Of a stretch of DNA of 64,000 nucleotides, positions 19,199 through 26,653 are shown one piece after another. Below the pieces are notes generated by a model. It had not been told where the DNA came from. It made no database searches and saw nothing but the letters and a program-made list of their open reading frames with translations. The stretch covers positions 108,583 to 172,582 of the forward strand of contig NOXC01000009.1 in NCBI GenBank assembly GCA_003265435.1, in the 5' to 3' direction. Source of the DNA: Cellvibrionaceae bacterium AOL6. Lineage in GTDB: Bacteria; Pseudomonadota; Gammaproteobacteria; Pseudomonadales; Cellvibrionaceae. The first letter of the stretch is position 1. Every line of letters starts with the position of its first letter. Made by a program: the position numbers and the translations under genes.

Positions 19199-20068
19199 TC
19201 ACGTGCGTGAAGCAAGCTCACTTTGATCAAAGTCCACGACCACTTGTCGCTGTGTTCCCAGTCCATCGACACCGAGCTCGATGGTATCACCAGCCTTAAG
19301 ATAGACCGGGTTCTCCATACCAAGTGCGACGCCGGGAGGCGTGCCGGTGGAAATGATGTCGCCGGGTTGCAAGCTCATAAACTGGCTTATATAGCTGACT
19401 AGGAATGCAGGCTTAAACACCATATTGCGGGTGCTGCTTTGCTGGCGCATTTCACCGTTCACACTCAACCAAAGATCAAGTGAGCACGGGTCGGGCACAT
19501 CGTCTCGAGTCACCAGCCAAGGCCCAAGTGGACCAAAGGTATCGCAGCCTTTGCCCTTATCCCAGGTGCCGCCACGCTCCTTCTGAAAATGCCGCTCGCT
19601 GACATCGTTAATGACACAATATCCCGCAATGGACTCCAGAGCTTCGGCTTCATCGGCGTAGCGAGTTTCACGACCGATCACGATACCCAGCTCCACTTCC
19701 CAATCCATTTTTATCGCATTAGGGGGCTTGATCAGCGGGTCAAAAGGTCCGTTAATGGCGCTGGTCGCTTTCATAAAGATCACTGGCTCTTCGGGCACAT
19801 CCGCTCCGGTTTCTTCACAGTGGTCGATATAATTCAAACCGATGCAAATAAACTTTCCGACATCGCCAACACAGGGCCCCAAACGCACATCGGCGCTGAC
19901 CGCCGGTAAGCCGCTGGCGTCCAACGCGGCCAATTTTGCCAGCGCAGCTTGACTCAAAGCCTCGCCACTGACATCGGATATAACCGCACTCAGATCTCGT
20001 AGAGTGCCGCTCTCATCGACCAGTCCCGGCTTTTCTGATCCGGGTGTACCAAAACGAACGAGTTTCAT
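19199..20068 (-). CDS. 2,4-diketo-3-deoxy-L-fuconate hydrolase (FAH family)
   Basis: A 289-residue fumarylacetoacetate-hydrolase-family protein. It is expected to split 2,4-diketo-3-deoxy-L-fuconate into pyruvate and L-lactate, the last step of non-phosphorylated fucose breakdown. The family fold is visible as FICIGLNYIDHCEETG, EPVIFMKATSAI, the metal-site run KMDWEVELGIVIG, and the late ISTGTPPGVALGM loop. The sequence ERHFQKERGGTWDKGKGCDTFGP corresponds to the substrate-proximal Lys/Gly/Asp segment of FAHD-type enzymes. It is last in the fucose operon, 50 bases after the SDR, and is followed by an intrinsic terminator. Substrate assignment rests on gene context. Confidence 0.85.
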   Translation of the reverse strand: MKLVRFGTPGSEKPGLVDESGTLRDLSAVISDVSGEALSQAALAKLAALDASGLPAVSADVRLGPCVGDVGKFICIGLNYIDHCEETGADVPEEPVIFMKATSAINGPFDPLIKPPNAIKMDWEVELGIVIGRETRYADEAEALESIAGYCVINDVSERHFQKERGGTWDKGKGCDTFGPLGPWLVTRDDVPDPCSLDLWLSVNGEMRQQSSTRNMVFKPAFLVSYISQFMSLQPGDIISTGTPPGVALGMENPVYLKAGDTIELGVDGLGTQRQVVVDFDQSELASRT

Positions 20069-20118
20069 GTTCTACCTCTTATTTGGATGTGTGTAACTTG
20101 CAACAGGGCTTGGACCCG

Positions 20119-20853
20119 TTAATTGCTCCAGGCACCATCAATGATGTGCGAAGCGCCCGTCGTGAATGCCGATTCATCGCTGCCCAAGTAAACCGCTAGG
20201 TCCGCAATTTCTCGCGCGGTCCCGACCCGCCCCATAGGCTGACGCGCAACAAAGGCCGCGCGTGCCTGTTCGTAGTCACCCGTGACCCGCAAACGTTCTT
20301 CAAGTGACGGGGTTTGGACCGTGCCGGGGCAGATGGCGTTCACACGCAGCCCGCGGGTCACATAGTCCGCCGCGAGCGCTTTTGTCATGCCGATAATCGC
20401 GGCTTTTGTGGCGCCGTAGGCAAAGCGATTCGGCGCGCCCTTGATCGAACTCGCCACAGAAGACATGTTGATAACAGAGGACTGACCGGATGCCAGCAAG
20501 GCAGGCAACAGCGCCTGAATCATATGAAACATGGAATCGACATTCAGTGCAAATGATCGTTGCCAGTCTTCGTACGCGCAGTCCTCGATGGTGCCGGCAT
20601 GCACGTAGCCGACACCGTTAAATAAAATATCCAGTGTGGGGAAAGTCGCGGCAAAGGCGTCGACGGCCGCGCGGTCGCACACATCCAATACCTGCGTTTC
20701 ACAGGCGCATGCCTGCTTGAGAGCGTGGAGCAGCTCTGCATTCAGATCCAGGGCATAGACTTTCGCCCCCTCCTCAACAAATCGCATGACCGTCTCGCGA
20801 CCGATGCCCTGCCCCGCACCGGTCACCACCGCCACCTTATTTTTTAATCGCAC
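20119..20853 (-). CDS. SDR, probable 2-keto-3-deoxy-L-fuconate 4-dehydrogenase
   Basis: A 244-residue short-chain dehydrogenase. It has the nucleotide motif VTGAGQGIGRE (residues ~10-20), the NNAG-equivalent LFNGVGYV, catalytic Ser in INMSSVASS, YGATKAAIIG (YxxxK), and INDA-type C-terminal TTGASHIIDGAW. Sequence and context fit oxidation of 2-keto-3-deoxy-L-fuconate at C4 to the 2,4-diketo acid. The start is GTG, with GGAG 7 bases upstream. It is 14 bases after the dehydratase large subunit and 50 before the FAH hydrolase, so the three consecutive pathway enzymes are one operon. Confidence 0.83.
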   Translation of the reverse strand: MRLKNKVAVVTGAGQGIGRETVMRFVEEGAKVYALDLNAELLHALKQACACETQVLDVCDRAAVDAFAATFPTLDILFNGVGYVHAGTIEDCAYEDWQRSFALNVDSMFHMIQALLPALLASGQSSVINMSSVASSIKGAPNRFAYGATKAAIIGMTKALAADYVTRGLRVNAICPGTVQTPSLEERLRVTGDYEQARAAFVARQPMGRVGTAREIADLAVYLGSDESAFTTGASHIIDGAWSN

Positions 20854-20867
20854 AATTCTGCTCCGTT

Positions 20868-22082
20868 CTATCGACTTCGCACTGCCGGCAGACAGGCTGG
20901 GCCGATGGGTTCAAAGGCTTTGTAGGTAAGAATGAATTCCTGGTGCCCCAGGGCTTCAGACACCGAGGCTTGCCCTTCCGCGACGGCGCGCACGCAGTGA
21001 TAGATCTCCTCTGCCACTTCGGCGAGACTCGCTTCACGCATCAAAATCCGCCCGGCATTGACGTCCATATCGTCGCTCAGCGCACGATAGGTCTTGGGGT
21101 TAGCACAGACCTTGATGACCGGTGAAATGGCCGAGCCCACTACAGAACCGCGCCCTGTGGTAAACAACGTGAGATGGGCACCACAGGCGATCATCTCGAC
21201 AATCTCCGCGTTGTCTGAAATATTGGGAAAGCCGAACCGAGGCTCCCCATCGGGGACCACGTCCAGCAGATACAGGCCGCCTCGAGGAGGAATATCGCCC
21301 GGTTTCAACAGGCCAGAAATCGGCGAATCTCCCGACTTCGAATACGCGCCCATGGATTTTTCTTCCTGGGTTGTGAGGCCACCGTCGGCATTGCCCGGCG
21401 CAAAACTGCCAAAGCCCAAGGTGCGGTAATACTGCTCAGCCTTGGCGACGCTGGCTTCGATTTCGATCCCGAGCTCCGGTGTCACTGCGCGCGAGGCCAT
21501 GATGCGTTCACAGCCGATGAGTTCACCGGTCTCCTCAAAGATACACGCCGCCCCCTCCGCCACAAGCCGGTCAAAGCACTGCCCCACCGCTGGATTGGCG
21601 GTGATGCCACTGGTCCCGTCTGAGCCGCCACAAATCGTGCCGACCACAAGTTCGTCCATCGACATCGCCGCGCGAGGGCAGGCATCCGCCGCGATACGTA
21701 AACGCTCGATCGCACCGAGCCCCTGCGCAAGGCTTCGGCGAGTCCCGCCCTGCTCCTGAATCACCAGCAGTTCGGCCTCGCGACCCGAAGCGCGCACGGT
21801 GTCCAACAGCGCGTCGCGATCCATACTTTCGCAACCGAGCGAAACGAGCAGCACCGCTCCGACATTGGGATGTGTGCAGCAGGCTTCCATCATGCGGGTG
21901 GCATAATCATTGGGGTAGCAACCGGGGAATCCGATTAAGTGCACATCCTCGCGCCCGCTTTGCGTGACCATCGCTCGGGCAATGTGGTGCGCGCATTCCA
22001 CTAAGTACGCGACGACAACGATGTTGCGAATGCCTTTGCGGCCATCCGCGCGAAGATACCCTTGTGTTTGCCACTCAGACAT
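20868..22082 (-). CDS. UxaA-type sugar-acid dehydratase, large subunit (probable L-fuconate dehydratase)
   Basis: A 404-residue protein of the altronate/galactarate dehydratase C-terminal family (UxaA_C, Fe-dependent). The ATG at 22082 (MSEWQTQGYLRADGRKGIRN) is chosen: family members begin at this GYxRxDGRxGxRN motif, and it overlaps the SAF gene by 8 bases. Conserved Cys/Gly motifs are seen: GFPGCYPND, LVSLGCESMD, VGTICGGSDGTSGITANPA and the late TTGRGSVVGSAISPVIKV. Position in the fucose operon implies L-fuconate to 2-keto-3-deoxy-L-fuconate. This would be a non-homologous replacement of the enolase-superfamily fuconate dehydratase. A split UxaA pair also lies in the fucose locus of Campylobacter jejuni. 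Confidence 0.8.
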   Translation of the reverse strand: MSEWQTQGYLRADGRKGIRNIVVVAYLVECAHHIARAMVTQSGREDVHLIGFPGCYPNDYATRMMEACCTHPNVGAVLLVSLGCESMDRDALLDTVRASGREAELLVIQEQGGTRRSLAQGLGAIERLRIAADACPRAAMSMDELVVGTICGGSDGTSGITANPAVGQCFDRLVAEGAACIFEETGELIGCERIMASRAVTPELGIEIEASVAKAEQYYRTLGFGSFAPGNADGGLTTQEEKSMGAYSKSGDSPISGLLKPGDIPPRGGLYLLDVVPDGEPRFGFPNISDNAEIVEMIACGAHLTLFTTGRGSVVGSAISPVIKVCANPKTYRALSDDMDVNAGRILMREASLAEVAEEIYHCVRAVAEGQASVSEALGHQEFILTYKAFEPIGPACLPAVRSR

Positions 22083-22380
22083 GGGGCCCTCCCCCTCGAC
22101 GATTACGCGTATGACTGGGAATGTAATCACTACGCATGTTGTGCAAATGCACGTGCTCTCCGCGGCTGGCTGAGTTCAACATCGAGCCAATCGGCGCACC
22201 GTACTTCACCACCTTGTCTCCCTCGTATAATGCATGACGAGCGATTTTATGGCCGACTTCAATCGCTGCCGGCAGCCTTACTGCTTGGCCATCCACGTCG
22301 ACTTCCACACCTTCGGCACTGGATTCGATGCAGACCAGAACATTGTCTTCGGGGTGTAAGAGGATGAAATTCTGCTTCAC
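22075..22380 (-). CDS. SAF-domain subunit of UxaA-type dehydratase
   Basis: A 101-residue SAF-domain protein equivalent to the N-terminal ~100 residues of full-length altronate dehydratase UxaA, here as its own gene. Visible family features are NFILLHPEDNVLVCI at the start and VGHKIARHALYEGDKVVKYGAPIG in the second half, ending in the EHVHLHNM-type segment that leads into the catalytic domain. It overlaps the aldo/keto reductase stop by 4 bases and the large-subunit start by 8 bases, so all three are translationally coupled. It should form the metal/substrate-site subunit of the dehydratase together with the next gene. Confidence 0.83.
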   Translation of the reverse strand: MKQNFILLHPEDNVLVCIESSAEGVEVDVDGQAVRLPAAIEVGHKIARHALYEGDKVVKYGAPIGSMLNSASRGEHVHLHNMRSDYIPSHTRNRRGGGPHV

Positions 22381-23420
22381 GCGGTGGCCTCCAGCACATC
22401 AATCAACCCTTCGTGCTGCAGTGCGGTCCAGAGTGCTTCGGGTACGTTAACGTCCCGCCATTGATCCAGTGCTTGCACTTCCTCTGCACTGGAAAGCCCA
22501 ACCAGAATACTGCTCACCGCAGGATGGCGTTGAACGAAGTGCAGCGCAGCGGCGGCCAGGGGCACATCGAAGCGCGCACAAAGTGCGTGCAGAGCTTCCG
22601 CGCGCTTGAGGATGGCCGTATCTGGCGCGGCATAGTCGTAGTGAGTGCTCGCCTGCGGCCCTTGCACCAAGATACCGGAGTTAAACACCCCCCCCAAAAT
22701 GACCTGCACCCCCGCCCTCGCACACGCCGGCAAAAAAGCTTCAGCCGCGCTTTGGTCCAGGAGGCTGTATCGCCCCGCCAGTAAGAAACAATCAATATCG
22801 AGCTCGCTCAACGCCAACAAGCCCACTTCCGTCTCGTTCGCACCCAATCCGCACAGATCCACGAGGCCTTGAGACTTGAGTGAGCACATCGCGCGATAAC
22901 CGCCTTCGACAAACTGACGCCAGTACAGAGCATGTTCGGCGCCATGCGTGCGCTGACCGAGATCGTGTGCCAGTAGCACCGGGATGCGATCAACGCCGAG
23001 ACGCGCGAGGCTGGATTCGAAACTCCGCATGACCCCGTCGTAGCTGTAGTCAAAGCGAGGCTGAAAAGGCTCTTGAGACGCAAAGCCGTGGCGCAGGCGC
23101 CCGTCAGCGCGGCAAGGCTCGAGCACACGCCCTACTTTGCTTGAGAGTATCGGAACAGTGTCAGGCTCTTGGGCAAGGTAGGTGCCTATGCGTTTTTCGC
23201 TGAGACCGAATCCGTAGTATGGCGCGGTGTCCCAATATCCGAGCTCGATGGCCTGCGCCGCCCGCAGCGTGGCTTCCGCCTGGGTATCCGGCATTGCTTG
23301 GTAAAGGTTGCCCAATGTCGCAGTGCCAAGCCCAAATCTGGGCAATATCAGCGAGGCGCCTGGCGAGGGAGCGGCCATGTCGAGATGTGTTTTCACCTTA
23401 TTATTCGTACTGACTGCCAT
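22377..23420 (-). CDS. aldo/keto reductase, probable L-fucose dehydrogenase
   Basis: A 347-residue NAD(P)-linked aldo/keto reductase. The N-terminal FGLGTATLGNLY strand, the Asp of YWDTAPYYGFGLSEKRIG with its catalytic Tyr, the Lys in ILSSKVGRVL and the His in PVLLAHDLG are the four catalytic-site residues of the family in their usual order. It resembles D-threo-aldose 1-dehydrogenases that oxidise L-fucose to its lactone. It is the first gene of a coupled set with the two dehydratase subunits. A 119-base AT-rich gap separates it from the IclR gene and probably holds a promoter. L-galactose or D-arabinose are alternative substrates for this family. Confidence 0.8.
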   Translation of the reverse strand: MAVSTNNKVKTHLDMAAPSPGASLILPRFGLGTATLGNLYQAMPDTQAEATLRAAQAIELGYWDTAPYYGFGLSEKRIGTYLAQEPDTVPILSSKVGRVLEPCRADGRLRHGFASQEPFQPRFDYSYDGVMRSFESSLARLGVDRIPVLLAHDLGQRTHGAEHALYWRQFVEGGYRAMCSLKSQGLVDLCGLGANETEVGLLALSELDIDCFLLAGRYSLLDQSAAEAFLPACARAGVQVILGGVFNSGILVQGPQASTHYDYAAPDTAILKRAEALHALCARFDVPLAAAALHFVQRHPAVSSILVGLSSAEEVQALDQWRDVNVPEALWTALQHEGLIDVLEATA

Positions 23421-23539
23421 GATAAAGCATTTTATTTATAAAAACATTATTACTAGCAAAATCATACTGATATAGAAAAGCGCCAAATACACGACTCGGC
23501 GCAAAAACCTTAACGTAAAATCAACGGCGCGTCGGAGGC

Positions 23540-24310
23540 CTAGCGGCCCTCCTGTTGATAGATCTGGGAAATGGTCTGAGCCGCTTCCAGCAAGCGCACC
23601 AGAGTATCGTCCTCACTGACCAGTTCCGGGAAGCAGCGCACGTAAGGTACGGTCAAAGCGGCTTCAACCCCTTCGGACCCGTATACGGGCGCACTCAAGT
23701 CAGTGATCCCCTCTACGAAATTACTGCGCTTTCGCACATAGCCCTGCTCTTGCGCCTGCTCCACGCGCCCGAGGAATTCATTGAATTCCTGCTCTGACAC
23801 CTGCTGCGCGAGCTTCTTCAGCATGATGTCGCGCCGGGCCGGATGACTGAACGCCACCAGCAGGATGCCTGACGTCGATCCGATGATAGGACGGCGATAG
23901 CCTACGCGTGTCGCAAAACCCACTTCACGGGGGCTCTGCATCCGGCAGACAACGACGATTTCCTCATTGGACGCGACGGTGAGGTGACAGCTTTGCCCAA
24001 CCTCTTCGGCCAGTACTTTCATCTCCGGCAGTGCGAGTTCAATCATGGTTCGGGTAGACGTTTGCGTCAGTCCGAGCATGAACATTTTGTTCGTCAGCCC
24101 GTAACCTTCGCGGCCGGATTCCTGCGAAATATAACCACGCGCCTCCAGCGTCAGCACCATGCGGAATAACTCACTGACAGAGCGCCCTAATTTGTTGGCG
24201 ATCTGAGAGGTGGTCATGACCTCGCCTTCCCGTGCGAGTAACTCTAGGATATCCAGCCCTTTTTCCAGGGCGGGCGCCTTATACCGACGCTCCGAATCTT
24301 CGTTTGCCAT
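23540..24310 (-). CDS. IclR-family transcriptional regulator
   Basis: A 256-residue regulator with the IclR layout: an N-terminal winged helix (about residues 10-75; ALEKGLDILELLAREGEVMTTSQIANKLG) and an effector-binding domain (about 85-250; contains GYRRPIIGSTSGILLVAF and the late LSAPVYGSEGVEAALTVPYV). It sits between the fuconolactonase and aldo/keto reductase genes, so it probably controls fucose genes in response to fucose or a pathway acid. IclR regulators also accompany the fucose genes of Campylobacter. No confident operator could be drawn in the AT-rich gap to the next gene. Confidence 0.88.
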   Translation of the reverse strand: MANEDSERRYKAPALEKGLDILELLAREGEVMTTSQIANKLGRSVSELFRMVLTLEARGYISQESGREGYGLTNKMFMLGLTQTSTRTMIELALPEMKVLAEEVGQSCHLTVASNEEIVVVCRMQSPREVGFATRVGYRRPIIGSTSGILLVAFSHPARRDIMLKKLAQQVSEQEFNEFLGRVEQAQEQGYVRKRSNFVEGITDLSAPVYGSEGVEAALTVPYVRCFPELVSEDDTLVRLLEAAQTISQIYQQEGR

Positions 24311-24340
24311 AGCTCAAGTCTTCATTGCTTTATCGTTGTA

Positions 24341-25210
24341 TTACTGCATTTTTTGTCCCAATTGATACACCTCTCGCGCTGTTCGATCGAACAGGCGATC
24401 CGCGCAGCGTGCCGCATCCATGCCGATACGTTGGGAACAGTAGGCCTCCAAAAGAGATGCCGAAAGCCGATGCCAGGCCTCCAGGCTCGAAACCAGATTG
24501 ACCACAGGCCAGTCACTCCCCCAGAGACAGCGATCAATACCAAAGCTGTCCCACACGGCAGACACATAGGGCTGGAAGCACTCTGCTCGACCGACCTGGC
24601 CAATCTGGGCTTCGGTGAGCAATCCAGAGATCTTACAGTATACGTTGTCGCATTGCCCCAACGCATCCATCCCCCTGCGCCAATCCTCCCATTGCAAATC
24701 GCGAATAGCGGGCTTGGCCGCGTGGTCGATCACGATCCTCAGCGATTTGTGTTTACGAGCGAACTCAACTAACACAGGCAAATGTCGAGGCTGTATCAGC
24801 GCGTCAAACACGAGCTCCTGCTCAGCCATAGCCGACAGAGCCTCCGTTCGAGGCATTGTGAGCAGCCACGCAGTATCTGTGATGCCCTGCAGCATAGGCC
24901 TGAGCCCACAGAGTTTGGGGTGCGCGGCGCACAGGGCCTGGATACGTTTTGCCGCTGACGCGTCACTGAGATCGACCCAGCCCACCACCCCGAGCACTGC
25001 AGGAGTGTGAGCCGCGACGCCCAGCAAAAAATCCGTGTCGGCATCCGCTTCTTGAGACTGAACCAGAACCGACCCCGCCAACGGCAGGTGCGAGGTTTCA
25101 AGAAGGTAGTCACCGTAGTCGAAGTCTTTATAAATGGCGGCCAGATCCGATGTCGGCCACTGACACTCCGGACGCGTGATACGCCAGATATGTTGATGTG
25201 CGTCGATCAT
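24341..25210 (-). CDS. amidohydrolase, probable L-fuconolactonase
   Basis: A 289-residue amidohydrolase-2 family enzyme expected to hydrolyse L-fucono-lactone to L-fuconate. The ATG at 25210 is used because it begins MIDAHQHIWR, placing the metal-binding HxH at residues 4-6, as in the family; a frame start 21 bases upstream would bury it. Further expected residues are VIDHAAKP and the late LWGSDWPVVN, with the metal-ligand Asp. It overlaps the end of fucP by 4 bases (ATGA) and lies 30 bases before iclR, so transport, lactonase and regulator form one transcript. Confidence 0.85.
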   Translation of the reverse strand: MIDAHQHIWRITRPECQWPTSDLAAIYKDFDYGDYLLETSHLPLAGSVLVQSQEADADTDFLLGVAAHTPAVLGVVGWVDLSDASAAKRIQALCAAHPKLCGLRPMLQGITDTAWLLTMPRTEALSAMAEQELVFDALIQPRHLPVLVEFARKHKSLRIVIDHAAKPAIRDLQWEDWRRGMDALGQCDNVYCKISGLLTEAQIGQVGRAECFQPYVSAVWDSFGIDRCLWGSDWPVVNLVSSLEAWHRLSASLLEAYCSQRIGMDAARCADRLFDRTAREVYQLGQKMQ

Positions 25211-26498
25211 TGCACACCTCGGCGGCGCCATGCGTAGAGCGCGATGTAAACAAAACAGGCCAAGGGCACCAGCATCGCCGTGGGCATGCCAAAGGTATCA
25301 GACAATGCGCCCATGCAAAGCGTGAGCACGGCGCCCCCAATAATCGCCATGACCAGCAGCGAAGACCCCGCCTTGGTAAGCGGGCCAAGCGGTTGAATGG
25401 CGAGGGCAAAAATCGTCGGAAACATTAACGACATGAAAAAACTGGTTGCGGCAAGCGCGTACAGCCCCAATTGATCTGGCGATGCCACTGCTACTACGCA
25501 CAGAAGCACATTCGCCATTGCAAATACGGTCATCAATTTGGCCGCATCAATGCGCTGCATGAGCAAGGTCGCCACGATGCGCCCAACCAAAAACGCCACG
25601 AGCGACCAATACAGGTAATCCGCCAGAATTTTTTCACCTGTACCTGGCACGGCGAATTGACCGTAGCGGATCATGTAACTCCAAATCCCAACCTGTGCAC
25701 CCACATACAAAAACTGGGCAAGCACACCCGACATGAATCGAGGGTTTTTAACGAGCTGAATATAATCACTGGGCCGACCTGCAGCACTTCCACCATCCCG
25801 GTTCGCAACCGCAGGAAACCGCGTCACAAAGACCATCGCAGCAAATACTAAGACCACACAGGCAATAACCAAATAGGGCCCTTGAACGGCAAGCACTTCA
25901 GATTGGTAGTACGCCGAAAGCGCCTCTGGCGACATCGATGCGAGCGCCTCCTCACTGTGCTCCACACCCGAGAGAATATATTCCCGGCCAATATACACGC
26001 CCATAATCGTTCCCAGGGGATTGAAGGCCTGAGCAAAATTAAGCCGGCGCGCGGCCTGGGATGGGTCTCCCATCGCGACAATCAATGGGTTCGCCGAGGT
26101 TTCGAGAAAGGCGAGGCCACTGGCGATAACAAACAGCGCCATAAGAAAGAAAGGGTAGCTCTGCTGTTGTGCCGCAGGGTAGAACAGGAGTGCGCCCACA
26201 GCGTAAAGCAAGAGTCCAAACACCACCCCGGCTTTATAGCCCAAGCGCTGCATCAACAATGCGGCCGGGACGGACAGACAAAAATAACCGAAGTAAAAAG
26301 CGCTCTGAACGAGCCCGGATTGGAAGTCTGTGAGTGAAAAGGCTTTTTTGAATTGAACAATGAGGATGTCGTTGAGATTGTTTGCGACACCCCAAAGAAA
26401 AACAAACTGATGACAAGGAACAGCGGAAACACATAGCGTGTCGCGGCCTGCCTTGAGCGTGACATAGCGACATCAGCCGTCATCGTTTTATCGGTCAT
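25207..26498 (-). pseudogene. fucP: L-fucose:H+ symporter, interrupted by a one-base frameshift
   Basis: A major-facilitator sugar permease of the FucP type (about 430 residues). The N-terminal ~26 residues (from ATG 26498 with an AAGGGG site) read into helix 1 as YVFPLFLVISLFFF. The remainder is in another frame as WGVANNLNDILIVQFKKAF, which together restore the FucP signature. Switching frame needs one extra base in the CTTTGGGG run at about 26390-26400, next to homopolymers. The rest of the frame is open, with normal membrane helices and an intact 4-base overlap with the lactonase. It may be a recent inactivating mutation, a sequencing error, or programmed frameshifting. Without transport, released fucose could not enter by this route. 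Confidence 0.8.
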
Positions 26499-26554
26499 CT
26501 GTTACCCCTTCCCACTTTGTTATTTTTTCTAAGGACAGGTCGAATCGTTATCAC

Positions 26555-26628
26555 GCGCGGCGTCGTAGCGCCGCGCTCGAACACCTCACTTTCGGTGTTC
26601 GGCATCCGGGAGGGTTTAGCCCTCCCGG
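26555..26628. repeat. three consecutive perfect stem-loops
   Basis: Hairpins at 26555-26576 (8-bp stem GCGCGGCG), 26578-26601 (8-bp stem CGAACACC) and 26606-26628 (9-bp stem CCGGGAGGG) stand almost back to back between the GH31 stop and fucP. No T-run follows. They may protect the 3' end of the receptor-GH31 transcript or insulate fucP. Confidence 0.6.
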
Positions 26629-26653
26629 CAACATACATGTTTTAAAATACTAT

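Noticed and set aside
26234..26498. Independent small protein upstream of the fucP main frame
   Set aside because: Its first residues are the FucP N-terminus; the remainder is the out-of-frame reading after the one-base deletion.
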